The notes: generated from the letters alone by a model not told the origin. A DNA stretch of 60,000 nt from Takakia lepidozioides (GCA_030704615.1 CM060732.1:51381053-51441052); one strand, 5' to 3'; shown: positions 31,565 to 42,454, counted from the stretch's first letter. Program-made: numbers and translations.

Positions 31565-32214
31565 GATGCCAAGTACTGCAGGAGGGACGTATACACCGCA
31601 GTTCATGGGCAGGAGGAACGTGCATTTTTTTGCCAGAGGGGATTTCATGCCAGTCCAGAAAGGACTACATCCTCCTACTTATGCTGCCGGCTTGCTTCGG
31701 TGTCCATTAGGAGGTCTCTGAACCTAGTCGTGTACAGCAGATTGTTAGACGGGCAGCCTCAAGAAATGAAGAAGGGAGGAGGCAGCAGCTATTAGAGCCC
31801 TCATGCTCGTAGATTTGTCTTGGATTCTGCTGATGAAATGGGGAAGAGGCAGAGGTTCCCAGGAGGTGAGGTGGACAGTCCCCCCACGGAGATGACGGAA
31901 TTTTTGAAGGCAATAGTGGAACTGATGCATCACAGAGCTCGGAGGATGGGGGGGATGATGGGGATGAGGAGGAAGCGGGGCAAGTTCCTCGGAGGGTGTA
32001 GGAGAGTAGTGCCCATTCCGGCTATGACAGTTACGACACACTTGTATGAGATGTGGCTTACCACAAAATTTGCAATAAAATGTTGCTTTCTTGCTATGAC
32101 GAGTCCACTGGTGCCACATTCCAACTTCATATGACCCATTTCCGTGACCACAATGGTCCGCTCATGTTTTTTTTTCCCGCTCATGCTCATGCTGCTCATG
32201 AAATAGCAACCCCC
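31565..32214 (+). pseudogene. G+ downstream exon (acidic region), decayed
   Basis: Begins after TTACTGCAG with MPSTAGGTYTPQFMGRRNV and FFARGDFMPV, matching the antisense exon 5507-5952. A shift near 31650 breaks the frame, and later blocks (FVLDSADEMGKRQRF) are in other frames. The following intron matches G- up to AAATAGCA, then a C-run at 32209-32215 passes straight into retrotransposon E3, so the remaining exons are lost. Confidence 0.65.
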
Positions 32215-32800
32215 CACCCAAGCCACTACCGTACTAGCACTAGTACCTGTGCCTGCCTTCAACCCTGTTGTGGAGTTCTTCTCGAAGAGTTGAGAGGGGC
32301 ACTACCAAGGGGTGAGGACAGAGAAGTTGCGGAGCTTGCAGAGTTCCAACGGAAACCGACTGAGAGCTTGAGGGAGGCTTTCACTCGCATGAGGCGCGAT
32401 AAATGTAACCCAAGGGTTACGGAAGCTCAGGCAGTCCAATTCTGGTATGGGATATTGGACAAGGAGCCGAGCGAAGGGTGCTGGATGCAACTCTCCTACA
32501 AGCGGCCCAACCCACCTTAAGCAAATGTGTTTTGCTGCAGGCGGATAGAGCTCACATGGTGGACCGAACGAGTGGTCATGGGGGGAATTGCTAAGGAATA
32601 CACGGGGTAGTGGTCCTCCTGCCACCACTACTCCCGTGCTCAAAGCCCAAGGTTCCCGTGCTCAAAGCCCAAGGTGAAGGGATTGCCCAAAGGGAGGCAA
32701 AGGGCCGGCACATGCACAATCCTGCACAGTTGCAGTGTGGGCCTTGTGGCAAGCACGGGCATGGAGGGGCCCAGTGTTATGGTTTGCATCCTGAGTGCGC
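32215..32800 (+). pseudogene. E3 gag, 3' part
   Basis: LVPVPAFNPVVEFF, FQRKPTESLREAFTRMRRDK and VQFWYGILDKEP, then the second zinc knuckle near 32745 (CGPCGKHGHGGAQC). The first knuckle is deleted and replaced by a 24-bp direct repeat (CCCGTGCTCAAAGCCCAAGG, twice, 32633-32673). Confidence 0.6.
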
Positions 32801-33143
32801 CAAGGAGGCCAGTTCCAAGGGAACAATGATGTGGCGGGGGCGAGGTGGAGCAGCCAGAGATGACGAGGTGGCCAGGCACAAGGTGCAGGCCAAGGACAGC
32901 TCAACATTGCCAAGGACGCGGAGGTCAGGGTGTTGACCAAGCATGGCCAACCAGCTTCAAACAGCTAGAGCAGAGCTCGCTGCCATGGCTAACAGCTCCG
33001 GTGGGTACCGGCCCCAAGGCCGGATGGTCCACCTCCTGCTCCTGATGGAGGAATATGGGAGGCATGCTGCAAGCCGTGACCCGAGGCGCAGCACGAGTTC
33101 TTGAGCCACGAGGTGCAGAGGTGGAGTTGGATCCCAGCTGGGG

Positions 33144-33398
33144 GAAGCAAGCCGTTCAAGCCAGGCGTCCTTAGTCATTCACATTGGCGGAGACACTGTC
33201 GACGCCAATCCATGACACCTAGTTCCTCGCCCGACTGTTACCGAGGCGGAGGTTACTATACATGTGGGGAGCTGGGGAAGCAAGCCGTCAAGCCAGGCTT
33301 CCTTAGTCATTCACATTGGCGGAGACACTGTCGACGCCATCCATGACACCTAGTTCTCGCCCGACTGTTACCGAGGCGGAGGTTACTATACCATTGGG
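33144..33398 (+). repeat. About 130-bp tandem duplication in the E3 gag-protease linker
   Basis: 33144-33268 and 33275-33398 are two copies of one segment (GGAAGCAAGCCGT...GAGGTTACTATA) that is single in E1 (about 13390-13505) and E2 (about 25155-25275). Confidence 0.85.
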
Positions 33399-33660
33399 GA
33401 GAGCTACACGGCAGCACCACTACCTAGTGTTGCCAAGGCTATGGCAGCTAGTGTGCTGCTGGGAGTGGCTGGCAGCTACACTCTGTGAGAGTGGGGAGGT
33501 TACTTCATCTTCTGCGGAGATAGTGGAGGTTGTAGTGCCGGAGGGATCCTTGGATATGAGGGTCAAGACTGCCACGGCGGCGCCATGGGAAGTTGCAGCT
33601 GCCAGCTAGGCCAGCCATTGAGCACGCCATGGTGACACCTGGTCATGTTAGACAACCAGG

Positions 33661-34070
33661 ATGACATTTTTTGTTGAGTGGACCGGCAGGCAAGAGGGTA
33701 CCGGCCACTGCGGTCTTGTTGGACTCGGGAGCTCAGCCATGATGTTGGGCAGAGCTGCTATTGCAGGCTTGGGCCTCACGGAGGCGGATATGGAGCCTTG
33801 TCCTTTCCAGATACAAGCGTCTCTGGGAGGATCGGAGCAGGCTTGAGGCATGACACGGCGTGAGTTGGCTATTAGACTACGGCCGGATCACCCTACAGAT
33901 GCTCAGTGATGCGAGCCAAGGCCATTGTGACAGACGTGGTCTCATACGATGTCCTGGTTGGTGGGGCAGTGTTGTACCCCATGGGCTTCACCCTGGATTT
34001 TTGGGAGAAGTTAGCTTCCTATAGGCCTGGATGGCAGTCAGGGGAAGGCCGGGCGTGTGATGCCAGCTCT
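33661..34070 (+). pseudogene. E3 aspartic protease
   Basis: The D-S-G region is split between frames (VLLDSGAQP lost by a one-base deletion near 33712), followed by GLGLTEADMEPCPFQIQASLG and, from 33906, AKAIVTDVVSYDVLVGGAVL. Confidence 0.6.
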
Positions 34071-34415
34071 ATGTTGCGTAGGATAGGAGTGGCGGTTGCC
34101 CAGCGGGGGCAAGTTTGCCGACACTAGCAGCATTCACAGCTGTAGTGACTTGGCCTGGAGAGTTGCTAGAGGCAACGCTCATTCAGAGGATGACACACCT
34201 CCCGGAGAGCAGGATGACATATATGGTATGGCGGAGTTTCCTGCCATGGTTGCTCAGACTCCATTGTGGGGCACGAGCAAGGATTTGTAGCGGGTTGCTG
34301 ATCGACGGGTGCAACAAGCCTGGGTGGAGGCTTTTGTACCATCAGGAGAGGAGGAGAGTGCGGGGATTGCACCAGGACCACCTTAATTGTCACCATTGGA
34401 TACCACATCTATTGT

Positions 34416-35685
34416 GTGGCAGTATCGGATGAAGACATTTGTCTTTTAGACTTGTTTGGCGGGATCAGCACTGGATTGCGTTGCTGTGTTATAGGCAGGT
34501 GTACGAGTTCGGCGTTACCTGTAGTAGTGGAGAAGGATGAACTGCACGACGCGTTTCACTTCGCCATGTTGCTCAGTTGGTGCAGCAGTACCCTGAGTTG
34601 TTGCCGGTGTCTGCAGTTCGTGGATATCAGCAGGCCTTGCTAGTAGACATTTCGGTGCTGGGGGCGCAGGATTTGGAGTGGGTTGGCTCCATTCATCTGG
34701 TAGTGGCAGGTTGGCCCTGCCAAGGGCATTCATCAGCCGGGCATGACAATGGATTGCGAGACTCGAGGTCGGGTCTGTTTTGGGAGATGGTGCGGGTTTT
34801 GCGCCACTTGCAGCTTCATCAAGCTGTATCTCCAGCATACATCTTGGAGAATGTGCCACTGATGGGCGATTCTCAGGCCAGGGTGATGGCCAGTGTGCAT
34901 CAAGTCCGGTCGTGGCTTGGGTCAGCAGTGTTGCTAAATGCAGCTACAGTGGGGTCACGGGCTCATCGTCCACGGCTATGGTGGACTAACTTGATGCCAC
35001 CCGCATTGCTCAAGCGTGCATTTGATGGGGTGCAGCGGCCAACACACCTCACAGTGGATAGCATTTTGGATACAGGGAGGCAGTCTCAGCGTGTGAGACA
35101 CGATGACCGTTCACCTTTGGCAGTGGTCAACAGGGTGGGTCAACCACGAGCAACATTACCTACACCGCTCAGCTTCCCAGGATTGCATGCTATGTGGATA
35201 GGTGAGTTGGCCTCCTGTGGGATGATCAGTTGCAGCAGTTAGTGGAGCCTAATGCTGACGAACGTGAGCGGGCGATGGGTTTTACCACTGGTACCACGGC
35301 GGTGTCGTCTCTTTCTGAGGCATCACGTCGTCAGGTGTTGAGGCAAGCAATGGATCTCGATTGCTTGACCTGGATTATCAACTTGGCTATAGCTGAGCAA
35401 CACAGAGTGCGGAGTACACTTCCCTCGATGGTCTCTCTGCCTACCGAGATGGTACAGGCAGTGAGTGGGGACGAGCATGTGAGGACCACATGGTGCACGC
35501 ATCCATGGCACACGTGGGAGGTGCTCGAGGTTCAGAGGGAGTTGGTAGCCAAGGTGGCGGTGATGGATGAGGTTGGGGATTTTTCTCGGGTGGAGGAAGT
35601 CCTTGAGGATGAGATGATGGGGCAGGATGAGGCCTTGTCACTGACTGAGCAGGTAGGGAGTATTGCTCAAGAGGTTGCAACATAA
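34416..35685 (+). pseudogene. E3 C5-cytosine methyltransferase, best preserved copy
   Basis: Motif I ICLLDLFGGISTGL (34434-34480) is in the frame before a shift. From 34577 to 35242 one open frame carries VRGYQQALLVDISVLGAQDL, motif IV VVAGWPCQGHSSAGHDNGLR (catalytic Cys), LFWEMVRVLRHLQLH, motif VI AYILENVPLMGDS, motif VIII SRAHRPRLWWTNLMPPALLK, and a target-recognition-like spacer. The next frame (35230-35685) carries motif X, NADERERAMGFTTGTTAV plus RRQVLRQAMDLDCLTWI, and an acidic tail. Motif order and the RLFFE/F-like LFWEMVRVL resemble DNMT3/DRM enzymes more than bacterial ones. Two shifts separate the three open parts. Confidence 0.8.
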
Positions 35686-35789
35686 CAACCAGTGGAGGCG
35701 TCCTCTACCTCTAAGCCCACTGGACTTAAGGTTGTAGTTACGGAGGACAATTGGGAGCCTGACATTGGACCCATTGTCACCGGAGGAGA

Positions 35790-37049
35790 GAGATGACGTA
35801 TACGGCGGTTCCTGAGGGCTTACAGGAATTGCTTTGCCTTCAGTTTGAAGGACTTGGGAGCACTGAAGGGTCAAGAGATCTGTATTGAGTTGGCCACTGA
35901 CACGCCAATCTTTCAGAGACCCTATAGATACAGTGACATGGAGAGGTCTTTGATTCAGATGAGGACTCAAGATCTCTGGGAGGCAGGTTTGGTGGAGCTC
36001 TCTGGTGGAGAGTATGCTTCAGCCACAGTGATGCCAGCCAAGAATGATGTCTATGGCAATTGGACGGAGAGATGTATGTGCGGTGATTACCGGCATGTAA
36101 ATCGACAGACCAAGTCCGATAAATATGCCATGCCCACACCGGAGGAGATCTTTGATGCCATTGGGCATGCTAAGGTCTTTAGCAATTTGGATTTATGATC
36201 CGGATATCACCAGTTGCCGATCAACGAGGTGGACAAGCAGAAGACGACATTATGGGGGATCAATGAGCACGGCAAGGATTGCCTATATCAGTGGCAGTTC
36301 TTACCATTTGGGCTTAAGAACGCTCCTGCTGAGTTTCAAAGAGTCATGGATAGGATTCTAGCAGGAGTGGACTTTGCTCGGTGCTACATAGATGACATCA
36401 TCATCTTAGTGCTATAGTGGAGGAGCACGAGAGACACCTTCAGGTGGTATTGGAGCGCTTGAGAGCGCACGGATTGAAGTTGCACCCGGGAAGTGCAAGT
36501 TTTTCCACAACCAGATTCCACGCCCCACGGATTGAACCGAGTTCGAGTTCAGCTTTCATGGGGTTGGCAAACTATTATAGACGGTTTGTCAAGGGATTTA
36601 GTGCCATTACAAAGGCTCTAACCAAGCTGACCAAGGTGGACCAAGAGTGGCAGTGGGAAGATGAGCAGGAACGAGCTTTTCAAGAGCTCAAGGCGAGGTT
36701 GACCTCGGCGCCTATCCTGAGACGACCTATCAGGGGGCGTCCCTTTCAGCTGCATACGGATTGAAGCATGCTGGGGCTTGGAGCGGTGCTCACACAGGTG
36801 GATGATAAGGGAAGAGAGTTCGTAGTGGCTTATGCTAGCGGCTCGAACAACGCAGAGGCTAAGTATAGCTCATATGTGGGAGAGTGCTTAGCTGCAGTGT
36901 GGGCCGTGGCACACTTCAGGTGCTATCTATATGGAAATCTCTTCACCCTTGTCACGGATCACCAGCCACTCAAGTGGTTGATGGAGTCAGACAAGCTTAC
37001 GGGGAAGCTTGCACGGCGGGCACTCATACTCCAAGAGTATGACTTTTAG
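35790..37049 (+). pseudogene. E3 reverse transcriptase and RNase H
   Basis: 35845-36198 is open with KDLGALKGQEICIELATDTP to [14 protein letters not shown]. There TGA replaces the CGA seen in E1. The RT core goes on with YQWQFLPFGLKNAPAEFQRV and ARCYIDDIII (36380-36410). About 70 bases after HNQI are missing relative to E2. RNase H follows (QLHTD, a TGA for Trp, then MLGLGAVLTQVDDKGREFVV and LKWLMESDKLTGKLAR). Confidence 0.8.
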
Positions 37050-37052
37050 GTT

Positions 37053-38240
37053 GTGCATCGACCAGGTTTGGTCAATCGGGATGCGGATGGATTGAGTCGC
37101 AATCCATGCACGAGCCAGCAGGATGACACTGGAGCTCGGTGGCATGGTGAGACGGACGAGGAGATGGTGCCAGGATGGCACGCATCTGCATTTTTGTGTA
37201 TCTTGGCATCGGGAGGTCAAGTTGGACCTACAACAGAGATGACTATAGACGGAGTGTCTAAGGACCCTGAGACTAGTGATGAGCCAGGTGGTGCCAAAGA
37301 TATACATGAGGATTCGGCTGTGTTGGAATACCTCTGCACAGGAGACACGGCAGCCACTGTGACTGCCAAGGAGAGGGATCGGATCCCACAACGAGCCAAG
37401 AGGTTCAAGTGGGATAGGATACACCTGCTTTGAGTGTGGGAGGATGGTCGGGTGAGGATCGTGCCTCACCCAACATAGCGTGCACGGTTAGTGCGGCATG
37501 CCCATGAGGAGTTGGGGCATTTTGGAGTGCGACGCACTCACAGTTTACTGCAGGGGCAGTATTGGTGGCGTGGTATGCATACAGAGGTGCAATAGTTCGT
37601 GGCTAGGTGCATGGTGTGTGACAGGGTGCGTGCTTCATTCAACTCCCCTACACCACAGTTGCATCCTTTACCAATCATGGGGTTGGGCTACAGGTGGAGT
37701 CTTGACTTCGCAGGACCGTTGCCACAGACTATGCGCTACCACAGATATGTGTTGGTGATAGTGGAGCACTTCTCCAAGTGGATTGAGTTGGTTCCATTGC
37801 CTGACAAGGCTAGTGAGGGGGCTGCGTATGCATTCTTGGATCGTGTGCTTAGCCGATTCGGTGCTCCAGCTGAGATACTCACGGACCAAGGGAGAGAGTT
37901 CTTGGGGGAATTTCAGGCTTTGTGTGATAAAGCCTTGATAGACCACCACACCACTTCTCGGGATCATCCTGAGGCCGATGGCTTGGCAGAGAGAGTTGTT
38001 CAGACGGTGAAGAGGGGTTTGCGCAAGTATGGCTTGTAGAAGGGACACCTAGGAGATTGGGATCTTCAGGTGTCTTGGTTAGCCATGGGCTACAGGTTCA
38101 GCAAACAAACATCACTTGCCTCCTTCTCACCATATCTCCTTCTCTTTGGCCGAGAGCCGGATTTGCCTGCAGCCATTCGTAGGGACACTGCTCAAGTCTT
38201 TAACCTTGACGATCCGGACGTGTAGGTATGTGCATGTGAT
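37053..38240 (+). pseudogene. E3 DDE integrase
   Basis: Zinc domain in pieces (ARLVRHAHEELGHF frame), then 37599-38039 open: CMVCDRVRASFNSP, WSLDFAGPLPQTM (first Asp), AEILTDQGREFLGEFQ (second Asp) and HPEADGLAERVVQTVKRGL (Glu). All three DDE residues are therefore present in one open segment. Several Gln or Trp codons elsewhere are TAG or TGA. Confidence 0.85.
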
Positions 38241-38329
38241 CAGCGTGCAGAGTTGTTCAAAGAAAGTCATGCCCATCGCTTTTGAGAACCTTGCCATTGC
38301 ACAGCACCGTGATACGTTGAGGTATGTCA

Positions 38330-38720
38330 CTATACGTGGTAGAAGATATCGTCCTAGGGTTCGGAGGTTTAGCCCTGGTGACTATGTTTATTTGCAGCAG
38401 ACTGCTTCTACGACCCTGGATGTCACTGCAGGACGTGTTATTTTGAGGGTTCGAGAGGTGTTGCCCTCAGGAGTCCTGATCTTGGAGGGTCGGGATGGTA
38501 TGACTTGGAAAGACCATGTGCGTAATTGTGCGCCATGTCACCTTCCCAATGTCGATGGCAGAGTTGATCCAAACTTGGCAGTGGTACCTGCAGGTTTGAG
38601 GTGCATGCTCTATAGGTCTGCCAAAAGGGTAGCCACCATGCTGGTGTGTGATCGATGCTCAAGAGGTTGGCATATGGGATGCTTGACACCACCTCTTGAG
38701 AGGATTCCTGATGGAGATTA
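38330..38720 (+). pseudogene. E3 integrase tail and PHD finger
   Basis: YRPRVRRFSPGDYVYLQQTA, REVLPSGVLILEGRDGMTWK, then the PHD finger (CMLY in place of CMLC, CDRC, HMGC). A TAG replaces the Trp codon just before the final CPHC. Confidence 0.75.
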
Positions 38721-39004
38721 GTTATGTCCACACTGCTTGGGATAGTGGCAGTGGACATGACTAGAGGCAGCTAACAAGACATGGGAGGCCAAGCTCATAG
38801 GAGTCAATACACGAGATCTCAGGCTCAAGTTCACAGGTTGCAAGACGACGAGTAACGATGGGGCAACTCTTGCACCCGGCCTCTTGATCTATCGAGTTTG
38901 AGTGTAGTAGGGACAGTGGTGGCGGACTTAGTGAGGCTATGGTCACTATCACATCTTGTGGCTACCTGGACTTAGAGGGACCTAAGCACCAGCTAGGGGG
39001 GCGA

Positions 39005-39182
39005 TTGTGTGGACTAGTGACTGCCATAGTGGGCAACATAGTGGCAGCCTAGTGACTGACTAGTTGTAGCCTAGTGGTTGGACTAGTGGCTGGACTAGTG
39101 GTATACTAGTGTGTGGTATGCACATGTGTTGTGTGGTTTTGGACAGCGATGTAGTTGTGTAGCGATATGTATGCGTACGACA
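39005..39182 (+). repeat. E3 repeat B1 (178 bp)
   Basis: Follows the purine run AGCTAGGGGGGCGA (38991-39004). It starts TTGTGTGGACTAGTGACTGC, contains short GGACTAGTGG repeats, and ends GTACGACA. Confidence 0.9.
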
Positions 39183-39184
39183 GC

Positions 39185-39511
39185 TGTCGAGTTATTTTAC
39201 CACTAGTGTGAAACTAGCTAGGAAATAGCTAGCTTTTACATATTGACATTTGGGATTGGCCCAAGTGTCAATCCAGGGGTCAAGGCAAATTTAGGCCCTG
39301 GAGTGGTTATCTTCACGGCAAGCGCGGGAGACTCATCTTTCTCGAGTTGAGCCTCACCGCGCCTGGCTATGGCGCCGTAGTGTGGATTCCCCATGGCGTG
39401 GGGTGCACTTGGCTTGACTTGTATTTGAGTGATGAGTTTATATATGCATGAGTTTATGCTTCAGGTTTGTGAGCTCGCATGAGCTTGTGCTTGTATTCTT
39501 CTTCTTTATCA
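39185..39511 (+). repeat. E3 terminal repeat A2 (327 bp)
   Basis: Same length and nearly the same sequence as E1 A1 (8038-8364). It is preceded by the two-base GC linker and B1. Confidence 0.9.
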
Positions 39512-39688
39512 TTGTGTGGACTAGTGACTGCCATAGTGGGCAACATAGTGGCAGCCTAGTGACTGACTAGTTGTAGCCTAGTGGTTGGACTAGTGGTGGA
39601 CTAGTGGTATACTAGTGTGTGGTGTGCACATGTGTTGTGTGGTTTTGGATAGCGATGTAGTTGTGTAGCGATATGTATGCGCACGACA
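39512..39688 (+). repeat. E3 repeat B2 (177 bp), outer 3' end
   Basis: Copy of B1 ending GCGCACGACA. Unrelated sequence starts at 39689. Confidence 0.9.
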
Positions 39689-39699
39689 AAGAAAACATA

Positions 39700-40350
39700 A
39701 TGAACAGATGTGAAAGCCCTGTCAGATGGAAAACAACACAAATTCTTAGAAGCTAGCATGACTATAGGTGTTGGAGGAGCAGATGTTGAAGATTGTCTCA
39801 CAAAGATTACGAGTCTTTGCAAGAGGCTTGAGTGGCAAGATTCTATGCGTTGGAAAAATGTGGCTACATATCTGGTTTGTCAAGTATTATGTACTTCAAG
39901 TATTCAAATGTTGAACAGGCTCATAAAGCACAAAATGGATGGGTGGATCCACAAACTCCGCATCTTAGTCATCTTGTTCATTGCCAATTATTGAGAGACA
40001 AACTAGGTCTTCATACGCGTATTGGCATAGTGGGCTATTGTCTCAAAGACATCAATGAACCACACTTTCGATTTGTGCATAAAGGTTTTGTTGCTAATCA
40101 TATGCAACAGGGCATGGATGAATACATAAAGTTCAGTCACCAAAAATTGAATCTGCCCACAAATGTGGCATAAACACATAGTGCGTAAAAAGCTTCTGGC
40201 TATTCTCCTTGCAGTTCTTCTTCACATGGTAAGATCCGGGCAATATTATCATGTAGCAGGGTAGATGGTTCCATTCAAAAACAGCGGCATGGATTATGAA
40301 AGATCCATATTATCCATCTAGAAATGTATGGTTTCACCGTAAGAGCTGAC
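39700..40350 (+). pseudogene. HUH-type Rep-like gene remnant
   Basis: First frame: KALSDGKQHKFLEASMTIGV and ADVEDCLTKITSLCKRLEWQ. Second frame (39832-40173): FKYSNVEQAHKAQNGWVDPQ, a His-rich HLSHLVHCQLLRDKL, then VGYCLKDINEPHFRFVHKGF and MQQGMDEYIKFSHQ. A third part (about 40215-40345) reads SGQYYHVAG, VPFKNSGMDYERS. YCxKD after a His-rich strand resembles motif III (Tyr and Lys) of HUH replication endonucleases, as in CRESS viruses, Helitrons and Replitrons. Stops and a shift show decay. It borders E3 directly, so its 5' part may be lost. Family assignment is by motif resemblance only. Confidence 0.35.
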
Positions 40351-41400
40351 CATGATTGATATGGCCTATTTTTTTTTTTGAGGGCTCATCTCTTTTTCTA
40401 GACTTCAAGACTTGAGTTGCCAAAAATGTTGTCGTCGCAACAATTTCATTGGACTGCAGCTCTTTGCAAAGTTTTGGTGCAAATGTCCCTCATGCTTCTG
40501 ATAACCGTGACAGACTGGCACCAAATGATATCCCCATTGCTCTTCGGTTTGGTCGTTGCCATCATGTGTTCTCAAACTTTTGTATAGCTACTCTTCTTTG
40601 CACTCTACATATGTTTTCCATGTCTTGCACCTTTTTGTAATTTTCTAGTACAAAAGTTGTAAGTTTTAATAAAGTGACAATATCACCTTGGAGGATTAAT
40701 TAATGTGCAACGATAGCTGAATGAGCCCCCAATAAATCCAAGGTACATCAAAAACTGGTGACACCCAAGAATTGATCTCCTAAGAGTAAGCTTAAGTGCC
40801 AAGCCATGGATTCAATGTCGAAGTAACAACAAACTTGAACCGGGTTGTAAGTTTGAAGGCAATATCATAGAAAAATAGGTAGCATAAGAGCACCTGACAT
40901 ATGTATGCGGAACTAGGTACTAATTAGTGAACTGGGCAGTCTATGTAACCCAGCAAATCATTAAGGCACAACTGACAGAGAAATTTAAAGAAATGAGTGG
41001 TAGAGTCGATGTTGAACTAGGAAAAGCTATAATAAAGTGCAAGAGAACTAGAAGTAGTAGTCCGGAGAAGATGCCAATACAGACAGAGGAATATCAGAAA
41101 AACATCTTCTACTATTTTCTATTTCCTATGATTTCTCCAGCATGAATGTGTTGGCTTGTCTTCAAATCATATCATCCACATGTCGCACCTTTGATCCACG
41201 TCTCTCTAGCACTGAAGCGGAAGCGTCAGAGACGAGAATTGGGAGAGTCAGTACCTGCTCTGAAGAAGTTTTGTGCAAGAAATGATTTCTTTCTCTTGTT
41301 ATGTATGTTTCTGGGTGTTGCACCTGAAACCTACGGAATGGGTGGAGCAAGGAAAAGTACAAGGGACTGCTGGTAATCTCTCATGTTTTTTTTTGTTGTA
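40351..41400 (+). other. Region with weak exon-like stretches
   Basis: Short protein-like pieces appear at 40940-41100 (TEKFKEMSGRVDVELGKAII) and 41190-41370 (LALKRKRQRRELGESVPALK), separated by AT-rich sequence with plausible intron borders (for example TTTTTTTGTTGTAG at 41387-41400). No family is recognised and no complete model can be built. Confidence 0.25.
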
Positions 41401-42240
41401 GTGAGGGGCAAAAGAATTGGCATTATCATGACAAAGAGGATGACAAAGAGGGTATGAAAAAGCGCAGAAAGAAGGTGCAAGAGTCCTCGGCGTCCGGTCA
41501 GTGGTCGCACGTCTCTCTGAATTCATTGTTGGGATCCCCTGTGAGGAGGGACCACCAGCAGGGGGTGTGGTTGTCCTCCCCCATGCCATTGCCACTTACA
41601 AGCATGGCAACCATCAAGATTTGGAGCTTGGACAGACCCTATCAGCGTTTGTAGAGAGTACATGAACTTAACTTGAGTGTGACGTTACTTTCTTCATTGA
41701 TGCCACTAGTTTTCCTAAGTTTGTAAACGCCCCAAGACATGAGTATTACCTTGTGGGTGGGGTAGAGTACTTAATGCTAGGGCGATCCCTAGACCAGCAA
41801 GGGCGCGTTGCTGTAAGGTGGGGGAACCTCTTAAGTGATAGAGCCTCCCATTTGGGACGTGTTAAAGGATCCAGTGGCTGCAACGACGGCGACAACGGGG
41901 CAGGCCTCTTTTCGTTTCCGCACGGGGGCTTCATTGGCATGAACCTAGGGAGTGATCGCACTCCAATTTCAGTTGATACAATGCTAGGTACACTTGGGAG
42001 TCGAAGAACTCCCCGAAACCAATTAATCAACTCCGCGTTTTTGAGGCTCCTAGCCTTAAGTTTACCCCAACAGGTCCCTGCTGAGGAGGAGGAGGAGGAG
42101 GAGGAGGCGGTCCACAAGGGGAAACTATTTCCTCTTGTGTGTCCTGACACCCACTACCTCCCGGGGAGTGAGCCTCAGACGTACAAACAAGGTGCAAGAG
42201 TCCCTCTGCGTCCGGTCACTGGTCGCGTGACTCTCTGAGT
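41401..42240 (+). pseudogene. Unidentified decayed coding region
   Basis: After an acceptor at 41400 the plus strand reads NWHYHDKEDDKEGMKKRRKK, then in another frame GGVVVLPHAIATYKHGNHQD and LELGQTLSAFVES, then from 41700 FPKFVNAPRHEYYLVGGVEY and MLGRSLDQQGRVAVRWGNLL. An Asp/Asn-rich and a Glu-run segment follow (42081-42110). The open part 41753-42238 is 161 codons. Shifts separate the blocks. I do not recognise the protein. Part of it is duplicated just downstream. Confidence 0.35.
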
Positions 42241-42415
42241 TCATTGTTAGGATCCCTCGTGAGGATGGACCATCTGCAAGGGGTGTGGTTGTCCTCCCCC
42301 ATGCCATTGCTTCCTACAGGCATGAAAACCAGATCTCGAACTTGGACAAACCCTATCAGCGTTTGTAGAGAGTACATGAACTGAAATTGAGTGTCACGTT
42401 GCTTTCCTCAGTGAT
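41466..42415. repeat. Direct repeat of about 235 bp (41466-41704 and 42189-42415)
   Basis: Both copies run from GGTGCAAGAGTCC to GATGCC with CCTCCCCCATGCCATTGC and CCCTATCAGCGTTTGTAGAG in the same places. They flank the open segment 41753-42188. Confidence 0.85.
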
Positions 42416-42454
42416 GCCCTAGATCTTGTTTCCTAAGACCCGAACCTCCCGCTA

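Larger units (their letters stand above)
32215..39688 (+). mobile_element. Retrotransposon E3, 5'-truncated, same family as E1
   Basis: Starts inside gag at CACCCAAGCCACTACCG (equivalent to 12320 in E1) and runs through protease, methyltransferase, RT, RNase H, integrase and PHD finger to B1-A2-B2, ending GCACGACA at 39688. The A repeat is of the E1 type (327 bp). There is no A1 and no target duplication, so the 5' part was lost by recombination or deletion at a C-run shared with the host intron. It holds the longest open methyltransferase frame of the three. Confidence 0.85.

Noticed and set aside
31745-32262. Minus-strand CKFCGKPHLIQVC and plus-strand counterpart near 5400 as a zinc finger
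   Set aside because: Both lie on the strand opposite to the exon model that joins with correct phases, so they fall in an intron read backwards.
8038-39688. E1 and E3 as the two ends of one giant element, since E1 has only A1 and E3 only A2 of the same subfamily
   Set aside because: Their bodies overlap (both contain gag to PHD), E1 has its own TGGA duplication at 8034 and 19163, and the flank after 39688 does not match the flank before 8038.
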